Assembly: GCA_903940375.1 (NCBI GenBank)
Contig: CAJAKT010000029.1
Span: 1 to 10,914 of the forward strand
Length of the DNA: 10,914 nucleotides
Origin: an uncultured bacterium
Lineage (GTDB): Bacteria > Actinomycetota > Actinomycetes > S36-B12
Reading direction: 5' to 3'
Numbering within the stretch: the first letter of the stretch is position 1; each line of letters begins with the position of its first letter. Shown here piece after piece: positions 1-7,794 of this stretch. The notes beneath the pieces are model-generated. The model worked only from the letters and a program-made list of their open reading frames with translations. It ran no database searches and had not been told where the DNA came from. The position numbers and the translations under genes were made by a program.

Positions 1-714
1 CCGACCGCCGAGCTGGTCAAGGTGGCCGCCAACTCGTTCCTCGCCACGAAGATCTCGTTCATCAACGCCATGGCCGAGGTGTGCGAGGCCGCCGGTGCCG
101 ATGTCACGCAGCTCGCCACCGCCATCGGCTACGACCCCCGCATCGGCAGCCGCTTCCTCGCTGCCGGTCTGGGCTTCGGCGGCGGCTGCCTGCCCAAGGA
201 CATTCGTGCGTTCATGGCCCGCGCCGGCGAGCTCGGTGCGGAGGATGCCGTGGCATTCCTGCGCGAGGTCGACCAGATCAACCTGCGTCGTCGCGCAGCC
301 ACCGTCGATCTGGCCCGCGAGGCACTCGGTGGGTCGTTCCTCAAGCGCCGTGTCACCGTGCTGGGCGCGACCTTCAAGCCCGACAGCGACGACGTCCGCG
401 ACTCCCCCTCGCTCGATGTCGCCGTCGCCATGAGCAATGCCGGCGCCGATGTCGTCGTCCACGACCCCAAGGGCCTCCGCAATGCCGAGCGCGTCTACCC
501 GCACATGACCTACGTCGACGACCTGAAGGCCGCGCTCGACGGCACCGAGCTCGTCGTCCTCGGCACCGAGTGGCGCGAGTACCGCGAGCTTGACCCTGCG
601 ACCCTCGGTGGGGCGCCAAACCGGCACGTGATCGATGCCCGCAACGCCCTGGATCCGCAGGCCTGGCGCAATGCCGGCTGGATCTACCGCGCACTGGGTC
701 GCCCAACGGCGTAA
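1..714 (+). CDS. UDP-glucose 6-dehydrogenase, 3' part (5' end outside window)
   Basis: The reading frame is open from the first base to a TAA stop, giving the last 237 residues; the NAD-binding N-terminal half lies upstream of the window. The enzyme oxidises UDP-glucose to UDP-glucuronate with two NAD+, supplying uronic acid precursors for surface polysaccharides. The fragment begins in the central helical domain (ELVKVAANSFLATKISF), which contains the substrate-contacting Lys and Asn. It then has the catalytic cysteine motif GFGGGCLPKD, with the Cys codon at 187-189, and the C-terminal UDP-binding domain (VLGATFKPDSDDVRDSPS, then VHDP). These features fit the bacterial Ugd/TuaD type. A GDP-mannose or UDP-ManNAc dehydrogenase of the same superfamily is less likely, because the GGGCLPKD and FKPDSDDVRDSP motifs are typical of the glucose enzyme. 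The GTG at 22 is an internal valine codon, not a start. Confidence 0.93.
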   Translation, partial: PTAELVKVAANSFLATKISFINAMAEVCEAAGADVTQLATAIGYDPRIGSRFLAAGLGFGGGCLPKDIRAFMARAGELGAEDAVAFLREVDQINLRRRAATVDLAREALGGSFLKRRVTVLGATFKPDSDDVRDSPSLDVAVAMSNAGADVVVHDPKGLRNAERVYPHMTYVDDLKAALDGTELVVLGTEWREYRELDPATLGGAPNRHVIDARNALDPQAWRNAGWIYRALGRPTA

Positions 715-763
715 GGCCCTACGACACTGGCACGTCCGCCTTCCCCTGCACGTCAACGCGTAG

Positions 764-769
764 CAGAAT
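764..769 (+). promoter_or_regulatory. Possible -10 element upstream of the CoA-binding gene
   Basis: CAGAAT lies 6 nt before an ATG at 776, the same geometry as the clearer leaderless promoters in this window. It matches the TANNNT consensus except at the first base, so it is weak. No -35 box is evident. The 75-bp gap between the dehydrogenase stop and the next gene shows no convincing terminator hairpin, so read-through from upstream is also possible. Confidence 0.25.
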
Positions 770-775
770 GCCCGG

Positions 776-793
776 ATGAGGTCCTGCGCATGA
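776..793 (+). CDS. Possible five-codon leader ORF overlapping the next start
   Basis: ATG at 776 opens a frame encoding MRSCA that ends in TGA at 791-793. The stop overlaps the ATG of the CoA-binding gene in an ATGA arrangement. If transcription starts at or near 776, this mini-ORF would be translated first and could hand ribosomes to the main gene by termination-reinitiation. It holds one cysteine codon. This is inferred from layout alone; ORFs this short occur often by chance. Confidence 0.22.
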   Translation: MRSCA

Positions 794-1206
794 ACCGTCC
801 CGAGGAGATCCGCGCAACGCTCACCGATTCCACGACCTGGTTCGTCGTCGGCCTCGGCAACAATCCGGCACGTGATGCCTATCGGATCGCCCAGCTGCTC
901 CAGGCCCATGGCAAGCGGATCGTGCCGATCCACCCAGCAGCCGAGATCGTGCACGGTGAGCAGGGCTACTCGACGATCGCCGACGCTGTTGCTGCGGTCG
1001 GAACACCCGATGTCGTCGACGTGTTCGTGCGCTCAGACCTCGCCGGGGCAGTGGCCGACGAGGCGATTGCCGCAGGGGCCACCGCCGTCTGGTTCCAGTT
1101 CGGCGTGATAGACGACGATGCGGCTCAGCGCGTCACCGACGCGGGCATCACGATGGTGATGGATCGGTGCCCAGCGGTCGAGTTTCCTCGGCTCCTGCCG
1201 GAGTGA
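790..1206 (+). CDS. CoA-binding domain protein (YccU family)
   Basis: This 138-residue protein is a single Rossmann-like CoA-binding domain (CoA_binding_2). The nucleotide-binding segment FVVGLGNNPARDAYRIAQLLQ covers about residues 18-38. It is followed by the family's IVPIHP (44-49), VVDVFVRS (75-82), AVWFQFGV (99-106) and, near the C-terminus, MVMDRCPAVE (122-131). This whole pattern is typical of stand-alone YccU-type proteins, and the length is normal for them. They resemble the CoA-binding part of succinyl-CoA synthetase but have no catalytic domain, and their cellular role is unsettled. The ATG at 790 is the start that keeps the domain intact; an upstream ATG at 776 is in another frame. 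The last 59 bp overlap the 3' end of the convergent ltrA gene. Confidence 0.88.
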   Translation: MNRPEEIRATLTDSTTWFVVGLGNNPARDAYRIAQLLQAHGKRIVPIHPAAEIVHGEQGYSTIADAVAAVGTPDVVDVFVRSDLAGAVADEAIAAGATAVWFQFGVIDDDAAQRVTDAGITMVMDRCPAVEFPRLLPE

Positions 1207-2353
1207 CGGGCGCGTAGGGGCGCACCCATCGGACGGCGATAACTGCGTCAAGGATGACGACGAGGCTGCCGACTGCGACCTCCCAGTTCACGCCACCAGC
1301 AGTTTCCGTCACCGCGATGATCGCGAGCACCGCGAGAACCAGGCCCGCCAGCAAGTGGAGTACGACGAGGCGCGTTACTGCTCGACAACTCACCCACGTC
1401 AGCATCGCGAGCGAGGCCATCACGACGAGCAAAGGTGAAGTCGTCCACGACGCCGACGTGCCCTCGTCACCGAAGGGGACCGACGCGAGTGCCGAGAACC
1501 CGACGGCCGCGGCGACTGCTCCGAACATCAGACCCCAGTGACCTAGGAGCCACAGGCGCAGCCATCCCGCGCGTGACGGCACTCCGGCTGGCACGACGCT
1601 GGAGAAGTACATCGTCCAGATGGCGAACACCACCACGAACGTCAGGACGAGGTACACCGGATTGGGGATCTCAGCCTTGCCGCTGAGTGCCGACACCAGG
1701 CTGACGAAAGACTCCCCGAGCACGATGATGACGAGTTGCCCGACCCGCTCGCCCAGATGCTCGTCATCCACCTGCCCGAGCGCGCACAGTCGTCCGATGA
1801 ACGGCCCGAGGAGTGGCACGGCGGCGAGCCCCACCCCGACTGTCAGGACGCCCACCACCGTGACGGTCTCCGCGGATCCCGAGCCGTGGGGCAGGAATCC
1901 ACCGGTGAGCAGCACAGCGCTGGCGAGCGCCGACGAATACGCCACGAGACGCGCGTCCCTGCCGTCGCTGACGTGCGAATGCCCCGCCATCGCGTACATC
2001 ACCGCCACCGTCGCGAAGGCGACGGACAGTGCGATGAAGCCCAGCTGGTCAGGCAACCCCTCGCTGCCACCCGTCGACAGCGCCGCGATCACCAGAGCCA
2101 GCATCTGCACCAGGGTGAGGATGCGGCGCCAGGGATGGTCGCCGGGGAAGAGGTTGTTGTTCAGTGAGGTGAGCAGCCACAGCACGAGCATGACGAGCAT
2201 GGAGAAGGCGATCTGCCAGGCCATCGACCAGGTCGGGTCGGCAAGCAGGACGTGACTGCCGTAGCTGACAGCGGCAACGATGACGAGGTCGTAGAAGAGT
2301 TCGAACCAGCCCACCTTCTGGTGGGAGGCCGGCTCGCTGGCCACCGCGCTCAC
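1148..2353 (-). CDS. ltrA: Low temperature requirement A (LtrA) family membrane protein
   Basis: This 401-residue, very hydrophobic protein has about ten to twelve predicted membrane segments. Near the N-terminus it has the hallmark WFELFYDLVIVAAVS (16-30), and mid-protein it has GERVGQLVIIVLGESFVSLV (201-220); together these mark the LtrA family. The family is named from a Listeria locus needed for growth in the cold, but its biochemical function and any substrate are unknown. The GTG start at 2353 overlaps the purE TGA by four bases (GTGA) and has no clear Shine-Dalgarno sequence, so translation is probably coupled to purE. The C-terminal tail after about residue 380 is hydrophilic and is encoded opposite the end of the CoA-binding gene. 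The symbol is given by family only; orthology to the Listeria gene is not shown. Confidence 0.88.
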   Translation of the reverse strand: MSAVASEPASHQKVGWFELFYDLVIVAAVSYGSHVLLADPTWSMAWQIAFSMLVMLVLWLLTSLNNNLFPGDHPWRRILTLVQMLALVIAALSTGGSEGLPDQLGFIALSVAFATVAVMYAMAGHSHVSDGRDARLVAYSSALASAVLLTGGFLPHGSGSAETVTVVGVLTVGVGLAAVPLLGPFIGRLCALGQVDDEHLGERVGQLVIIVLGESFVSLVSALSGKAEIPNPVYLVLTFVVVFAIWTMYFSSVVPAGVPSRAGWLRLWLLGHWGLMFGAVAAAVGFSALASVPFGDEGTSASWTTSPLLVVMASLAMLTWVSCRAVTRLVVLHLLAGLVLAVLAIIAVTETAGGVNWEVAVGSLVVILDAVIAVRWVRPYAPVTPAGAEETRPLGTDPSPS

Positions 2354-2841
2354 CGGGTCAGGTTCGCGTTCTTGGCCTTCGCCTCGGCGTTGAGGCCGTC
2401 CTGGAACGTCACCATCGCCGTCACCAGATCAGGATCCGCGATGCCGAGCATGCGCACAGCGAGCAGCCCGGCGTTGCGTGCATTGCCGATGGCCACCGTG
2501 GCGACCGGCACGCCCGCAGGCATCTGAACGATCGAGAGCAAGGAGTCCATGCCGTCGAGCGTCGACAGCGGGACAGGCACGCCGATCACCGGCAGCGGCG
2601 TCAGCGAGGCGAGCATCCCCGGCAGGTGCGCGGCGCCGCCGGCTCCCGCGATGATGACCTTGATACCGCGCTCGGCCGCAGCGGAGCCGAAGTCGACCAT
2701 CTCGCGCGGCATTCGGTGCGCGGACAAGACCATCGCCTCATGCTCGACACCGAAGTCCTCGAGGACGATGGCAGCGGCCTGCATCACCGGCCAGTCGGAG
2801 TCACTGCCCATGCAGATGGCGACCTGAGGGCCTTCACTCAT
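2350..2841 (-). CDS. purE: N5-carboxyaminoimidazole ribonucleotide mutase PurE
   Basis: PurE converts N5-CAIR to CAIR in de novo purine synthesis, taking the product of PurK. The 163-residue length is normal for class I (bacterial) PurE. The motifs in order are MGSDSDWPVM (11-20, phosphate binding), SAHRMP (40-45) with the catalytic histidine at residue 42, AGAGGAAHLPGMLAS (65-79), and DSLLSIVQMPAGVPVATVAIGNARNAGLLA (99-128). The ATG at 2841 is preferred over an upstream in-frame start at 2898. It directly precedes the conserved core, has a GGGAG about 7 nt upstream, and places the start 8 bp inside the end of purK, a normal coupled arrangement. Usual members have Thr in the SAHRTP motif; Met here is a mild variation. 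Confidence 0.96.
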   Translation of the reverse strand: MSEGPQVAICMGSDSDWPVMQAAAIVLEDFGVEHEAMVLSAHRMPREMVDFGSAAAERGIKVIIAGAGGAAHLPGMLASLTPLPVIGVPVPLSTLDGMDSLLSIVQMPAGVPVATVAIGNARNAGLLAVRMLGIADPDLVTAMVTFQDGLNAEAKAKNANLTR

Positions 2842-3988
2842 CGATGACTCCCGCGAAATAGTCGGCCGCGTGCCGGCCGCGTGCCAATAGTCCCTCAACG
2901 TCGTCGCCGAGGACGGTCACATGCCCGACCTTGCGGCCCGGGCGCACCGCCTTGCCGTACAGGTGCACCTTCAGCCCCGGATCACGTGCCAGCACATGCC
3001 GATATGCCGAGTAGAGGTCGCCGACATCGCCACCGAGGATGTTCACCATCACGGCGTACGGGGCAACTGCGGTCGGTGCGCCCAGCGGAAGGTCGAGCAC
3101 GGCGCGCAGGTGGTTCTCGAACTGGCTGGTGCGGGCACCCTCGATGCTCCAGTGCCCAGAATTGTGGGGACGCATCGCCAGTTCGTTCACGAACAGGTCG
3201 TAGCCGTCGTCGAACATCTCGACGGCGAGCATGCCGGTCACGTTGAGATCGCGCGCAATGCGCAGGGCGATCTCCTGGGCGGCCACCGCACGGGCCGACG
3301 CGAGCCCCGGGGCCGGAGCGATGACCTCCGAGCAGATGCCGTCGGCCTGCAGCGTGCGAACGACGGGATACGCGACGGCCTGGCCGTGCGGCGAACGCGC
3401 AACCTGCGCCGACAGCTCCTGAACGAAGTCGATCCGCTCCTCCGCCAGCCACTGCGCACCCGGAGCAAGGGGGACGGCGAGCACGTCCACTGCCTGCTGA
3501 ACGGACTCCACGACCCACACTCCGCGACCGTCGTAGCCACCACGTGATGTCTTGAGCACGACGGGCCAGCCCGCCTCGTCGGCGAAGTCCGCGACCTCGC
3601 CCGGGGCCGTGACGACGCGCCACCGGGGGCACGGCACGCCGATGTCCGTCAGAGCCTGCCGCATATGGATCTTGTCCTGCGCGTGGAAGAGCGCCGAGGG
3701 GCCGGGCCGGACGGCGATCCCCCGCGACTCCAGCTGCTCGAGGTGGATCGGCGGAACGTGCTCATGGTCGAACGTGACGACGTCGCAGCCGTCGGCGAAC
3801 CTGAGCAGCGCGGCAAGGTCGTCATGACGGCCGATGGAGACGTCGCGGATCACCTGGGCCGCGGACTCGTCCGGTGCGGCCGCCAGGACACGGAGCCCGA
3901 TCCCGAGGGCGGCAGCCGGGGCCGCGGACATACGAGCCAGCTGCCCGCCGCCCACGATGCCCACGCGCGGGGCGCCGCCTGTATCCAC
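2834..3988 (-). CDS. purK: 5-(carboxyamino)imidazole ribonucleotide synthase PurK
   Basis: PurK uses ATP and bicarbonate to carboxylate aminoimidazole ribonucleotide, giving N5-CAIR for PurE. The 384-residue protein has the ATP-grasp layout. The N-terminal GIVGGGQLARM (10-20) is the pre-ATP-grasp nucleotide fold. TFDHEHVPP (72-80) takes the place of the usual TFEFENV. VVLKTSRGGYDGRGVWVV (143-160) is the ATP-binding loop, and FVNELAMRPHNSGHWSIEG (266-284) carries metal and active-site residues. The GTG start at 3988 is 6 nt downstream of a TAGGTT -10 box, which suggests a leaderless transcript. It heads the purK-purE-ltrA unit and overlaps purE by 8 bp. The last 25 codons contain a perfect 11-bp tandem repeat (2864-2885), but the frame and the family-typical ARGRHAADY ending are intact. 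Confidence 0.96.
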   Translation of the reverse strand: MDTGGAPRVGIVGGGQLARMSAAPAAALGIGLRVLAAAPDESAAQVIRDVSIGRHDDLAALLRFADGCDVVTFDHEHVPPIHLEQLESRGIAVRPGPSALFHAQDKIHMRQALTDIGVPCPRWRVVTAPGEVADFADEAGWPVVLKTSRGGYDGRGVWVVESVQQAVDVLAVPLAPGAQWLAEERIDFVQELSAQVARSPHGQAVAYPVVRTLQADGICSEVIAPAPGLASARAVAAQEIALRIARDLNVTGMLAVEMFDDGYDLFVNELAMRPHNSGHWSIEGARTSQFENHLRAVLDLPLGAPTAVAPYAVMVNILGGDVGDLYSAYRHVLARDPGLKVHLYGKAVRPGRKVGHVTVLGDDVEGLLARGRHAADYFAGVIDE

Positions 3989-3994
3989 GAGGGA

Positions 3995-4000
3995 AACCTA
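3995..4000 (-). promoter_or_regulatory. -10 box for leaderless purK transcript
   Basis: Read on the minus strand, this is TAGGTT, a perfect TANNNT, followed by six bases and then the purK GTG. That spacing would place the transcription start on the start codon. There is no recognisable -35 box and no Shine-Dalgarno sequence in front of purK, which agrees with a leaderless mRNA. Confidence 0.55.
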
Positions 4001-4014
4001 CTGCGTGGGCCGCA

Positions 4015-4020
4015 TAGACT
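4015..4020 (+). promoter_or_regulatory. -10 box for leaderless gtrA-family transcript
   Basis: TAGACT (TANNNT) is followed by seven bases and the ATG at 4028, with no Shine-Dalgarno sequence between them. With the opposite-strand box at 3995-4000, the 39-bp purK/gtrA spacer holds two divergent -10 elements, so the two units are probably fired separately from a shared, very short region. Confidence 0.5.
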
Positions 4021-4027
4021 TCCGCGC

Positions 4028-4558
4028 ATGCCCGAGAGCGATCCAGCCGTGGCGAGCCCACGCCCGGGATTCGTCGGACGGCTCCACGACTCGCTCGGCA
4101 CACTGGCCCACGAGATCGCCAAGTTCGGCATCGTCGGATCACTGGCCTTCGTGATCGACGTCGGCCTGTTCAACCTGCTCCTGTACTTCGGCCCGCTCGA
4201 GGGCAAGCCCCTCACCGCCAAGGTCGTCAGCGTCGCGGCTGCGACCACGTTCGCCTACTTCGGAAACCGCTACTGGACGTTCCGGCACCGTGGGCGCACG
4301 AATATGGGCCGCGAGTACGTGCTGTTCTTCCTGCTCAACGGCGTCGCAATGCTCATCGCCGTCGGCTGCCTGTGGGTCAGCCACTACCTGCTGGGCCTGG
4401 ACTCCGCGCTCGCCGACAACATCAGCGCGAACGTCGTCGGACTGGTCCTCGGCACGCTGTTCCGCTTCTGGTCCTACCGCAAATGGGTGTTCCCCGAGGT
4501 GCCCGACGACCCCGCAGACCGCGAGCTCGCGGAGCGCGACGCCGCATCGCCCATCTAG
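4028..4558 (+). CDS. GtrA family membrane protein (possible polyprenyl-phosphate-sugar flippase)
   Basis: This 176-residue protein has four predicted transmembrane helices, at about residues 33-54, 64-84, 96-122 and 131-154, and a polar C-terminal tail. Family features are KFGIVGSLAFVIDVGLFNLL in helix 1, FAYFGNRYWTFRHRGR after helix 2, and FRFWSYRKWVF closing helix 4; the paired N/S-YRxWxF motifs are characteristic of GtrA. Members are thought to move undecaprenyl- or decaprenyl-phosphate-linked sugars across the membrane for wall polysaccharide or glycan modification. The actual substrate cannot be read from the sequence. ATG 4028 was chosen because the -10 box and the divergent purK promoter lie just before it; the in-frame extension further upstream runs antisense through purK and is not credible. 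The gene is convergent with the PH-domain gene, 31 bp away. Confidence 0.9.
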   Translation: MPESDPAVASPRPGFVGRLHDSLGTLAHEIAKFGIVGSLAFVIDVGLFNLLLYFGPLEGKPLTAKVVSVAAATTFAYFGNRYWTFRHRGRTNMGREYVLFFLLNGVAMLIAVGCLWVSHYLLGLDSALADNISANVVGLVLGTLFRFWSYRKWVFPEVPDDPADRELAERDAASPI

Positions 4559-4589
4559 TTCCGAACTGCGGCTCGCTCGATCGTGCCGA

Positions 4590-5132
4590 TCAGGTGGTGC
4601 TGTTCGGGGGCAGCTGGTTCCCTCCGCCACCACGGCGACGCTGCTCGTCTGCCTCGATGTACTGGTAGACGTCGCGCTGGATGTCCTCGACGTCCGGCAC
4701 GTCGTTGATCGTGAGTCCGTCGTTCTCGCCCGCCGACTGGATGACCAGGCCGCCGTAGTTGAGCAGGCGACCCATCGCCGGCACGAAGAACGAGACGTTG
4801 TTCACCTTGGCGAGCGGCATGTCCTTGCCCTGCCGGGTGATGATGCCCGATCGCACGATGATGCGGCGGTCGGTGAAGACGTACTCGGTCGTCACCCAGC
4901 GCAGGAACGGCCGGACGGCCCACAGCGCGAGAATGAGCACCCCACCAGCGACCACGACCCATCGCATGATCGTCCCCCCGAACATCTGCGAGTCGATCCA
5001 GAAGTACAGCCAGCTCATGCCGAAGACCGTCGCGATGAGGACGATCGCGGGGACGAACAGAGCGCGCCAGTGCGGGCGGGTCTCGAACTTGATGACTTCG
5101 TCAGGGGCGAGGAGCTTCTGCGGGTAGGCCAT
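4590..5132 (-). CDS. Membrane protein with bacterial PH domain (bPH2, YdbT-like)
   Basis: This 180-residue protein has a short cytoplasmic N-terminus (LLAPDEVIKFETRPHWRAL, the usual lead-in of the family). Two transmembrane helices follow at about residues 24-46 and 57-78. A bPH2 domain (formerly DUF304) spans about 82-163, marked by TTEYVFTDRRIIVRSGIITR (81-100) and the strand-rich MPLAKVNNVSFF (105-116). The C-terminal tail is rich in Arg, Gly and Pro and looks disordered. The function of these proteins is unknown; some relatives are linked to membrane or envelope stress. The ATG at 5132 lies 2 bp after the birA stop, so the two genes almost certainly share a transcript. From memory, the same neighbour pair occurs in mycobacteria (Rv3278c beside birA). 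Confidence 0.88.
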   Translation of the reverse strand: MAYPQKLLAPDEVIKFETRPHWRALFVPAIVLIATVFGMSWLYFWIDSQMFGGTIMRWVVVAGGVLILALWAVRPFLRWVTTEYVFTDRRIIVRSGIITRQGKDMPLAKVNNVSFFVPAMGRLLNYGGLVIQSAGENDGLTINDVPDVEDIQRDVYQYIEADEQRRRGGGGNQLPPNSTT

Positions 5133-5134
5133 GG

Positions 5135-5944
5135 TCAGATCGTGGCATGGATGACGTCACCGGCGGCGACAGACAGCGTTTTCTCGGCGGTGCGCACGTG
5201 CAGCTGCCCGTCGTCGCCCACGCCGACCGCCCGGCCGCGGGCCACCTCACCACTGGGCAGGGTGACCACGACATCCCGCCCGATGGTCAGGCACAGGCCC
5301 CGAAATGCGTCGAGGGCGAAGCCCGCTCCGTCGCGGCGCAGCCCCGCCAGCCCGGTGTGGAGCGCGGTGAGGATGTCCACGAGGAGGTCATCCCGGGAAA
5401 CCGTCGCGCCCTCCAGCAGCAGCGAGGTCGCAATAGGTACGGGAAGCTGCTCCGCTTTCTGGTTCACGTTGACCCCGATGCCGATCACGACGGCATCCTC
5501 ACCATCGGACTCCGCCAGGATGCCGGCGAGCTTGCGCGGACCGGGGCCGCCATCGAGCGCAGGTCCGTCGACCACGATGTCGTTGGGCCACTTCAGGCCG
5601 GCCTGCACGCCATGTCGACGCACCGCCTCGGCGACCGCGACTCCGGCGAGCAGGGGCAGCAGCCCACGTCCCGTGCTGGCCGGCATCCGGACAAGCACCG
5701 AGCACCACAGTCCGGATCCGGGCGCACTGATCCATTCCCGCCCCAGCCGCCCGCGACCAGCGGTCTGCTCATCGGCCACCACGACGGTGCCTTCGGGCGC
5801 ACCTTCTCGGGCAAGCGTCAGGACGTCGGCATTGGTCGATCCCGTCGATGTGCGCACGCGTGGAGCCGGCCAGGCGACCTCCCGGTCGGCGAGCCTGCGC
5901 TCGACCTGGGCCGCGTCCACCGGGGGAACTGATTGTTCGCTCAC
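5135..5944 (-). CDS. birA: Biotin--[acetyl-CoA-carboxylase] ligase BirA, lacking the DNA-binding domain
   Basis: BirA makes biotinyl-5'-AMP and transfers biotin to the target lysine of biotin carrier domains, here most likely that of the nearby AccA. The 269-residue protein shows STGSTN (33-38), the biotin/ATP loop GRGRLGREW (63-71), KWPNDI (118-123) with the catalytic lysine, KLAGIL (138-143) and IGIGVNVN (154-161). A small C-terminal barrel domain runs from about residue 220 onward. No helix-turn-helix precedes the catalytic core, so it is a group I ligase and should not act as a biotin repressor as E. coli BirA does. The GTG start at 5944 follows a TACCTT box by 6 nt, indicating a leaderless transcript. 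It is divergent from accD and followed after 2 bp by the PH-domain gene. Confidence 0.95.
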   Translation of the reverse strand: MSEQSVPPVDAAQVERRLADREVAWPAPRVRTSTGSTNADVLTLAREGAPEGTVVVADEQTAGRGRLGREWISAPGSGLWCSVLVRMPASTGRGLLPLLAGVAVAEAVRRHGVQAGLKWPNDIVVDGPALDGGPGPRKLAGILAESDGEDAVVIGIGVNVNQKAEQLPVPIATSLLLEGATVSRDDLLVDILTALHTGLAGLRRDGAGFALDAFRGLCLTIGRDVVVTLPSGEVARGRAVGVGDDGQLHVRTAEKTLSVAAGDVIHATI

Positions 5945-5949
5945 CCCAC

Positions 5950-5956
5950 TAAGGTA
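5950..5956. promoter_or_regulatory. Symmetric bidirectional -10 element between birA and accD
   Basis: The heptamer TAAGGTA gives TAAGGT on the plus strand and TACCTT on the minus strand, so both directions see a perfect TANNNT overlapping by five bases. The minus-strand box is 6 nt from the birA GTG (leaderless). The plus-strand box would start an mRNA near 5962 with about 18 nt of leader, including the accD ribosome binding site. No strong -35 was seen on either side. Confidence 0.5.
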
Positions 5957-5970
5957 ACGATCAGAGGCCT

Positions 5971-5976
5971 AGGAGG
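5971..5976 (+). promoter_or_regulatory. Shine-Dalgarno site deciding the accD start
   Basis: AGGAGG sits 4 nt before the ATG at 5981 and is the strongest ribosome binding site in the window. It rules out the longer in-frame opening at 5933, which would begin inside birA and upstream of the promoter element. Confidence 0.75.
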
Positions 5977-5980
5977 AGCG

Positions 5981-7569
<1,589 letters not shown>

Positions 7570-7573
<4 letters not shown>

Positions 7574-7788
7574 CGGGCGCACCCGAGCACAAGGAGCCGA
7601 TGCTGCGCGTCGTGTCCGGCTCGCCTACGGCCGACGAGCTCGCTGTCGTCGTGGCCGTGCTGTCCACGCGCTCGACTGCGCAGCCAGAGATGCCCGCATT
7701 CAGCCTGTGGGCTCGCAAGAGCCGCAGTATCCGCCCGTCGCAGCGACCCGGTTACGGAGCCTGGCGCGCATCGGCAATGCCCCGCTAG
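7570..7788 (+). CDS. accE: Acyl-CoA carboxylase epsilon subunit
   Basis: This small protein (72 residues) has the two conserved blocks of the family: LRVVSGSPTADELAVVVAVLSTR (12-34) near the N-terminus and SLWARKSRSIRPSQRPGYGAWRASAMPR (45-72) at the end. The latter is the W-x-x-x-S-R ... RPGxGAWRxSxxPR pattern. In actinobacteria the epsilon subunit binds the AccA and AccD cores and greatly raises complex activity; it has no catalytic residues of its own. The GTG at 7570 overlaps the accD TGA (GTGA), the usual coupled arrangement, and lets the protein start ten residues before the first conserved block. An ATG at 7600 is possible but would leave almost no N-terminus. The open frame upstream of 7570 is a shadow of accD. 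Confidence 0.9.
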
Positions 7789-7794
7789 CCGCGG

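Noticed and set aside
2842..2898. Upstream start for purE adding 19 residues
   Set aside because: The extension is the out-of-frame shadow of the purK tail. The ATG at 2841 has a ribosome binding site and the normal PurE N-terminus.
3665..4027. Extended start for the gtrA-family gene inside purK
   Set aside because: The extra 121 residues are antisense to purK and unlike GtrA N-termini. The ATG at 4028 follows a -10 box and gives the normal family length.
4559..4589. Possible bidirectional terminator between the convergent gtrA-family and PH-domain genes
   Set aside because: Only a 4-bp CGGC/GCCG stem with a long loop and no T-run is visible, too weak to call.
4290..5957. 555-codon plus-strand open frame over gtrA, the PH-domain gene and birA
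   Set aside because: It runs out of frame or antisense through three well-recognised genes, has a Ser/Arg/Pro-rich translation and lacks any motif.
5933..5980. N-terminal extension of accD from an upstream in-frame start
   Set aside because: It would start inside birA and upstream of the likely transcription start. The ATG at 5981 has a strong AGGAGG and fits the family N-terminus.
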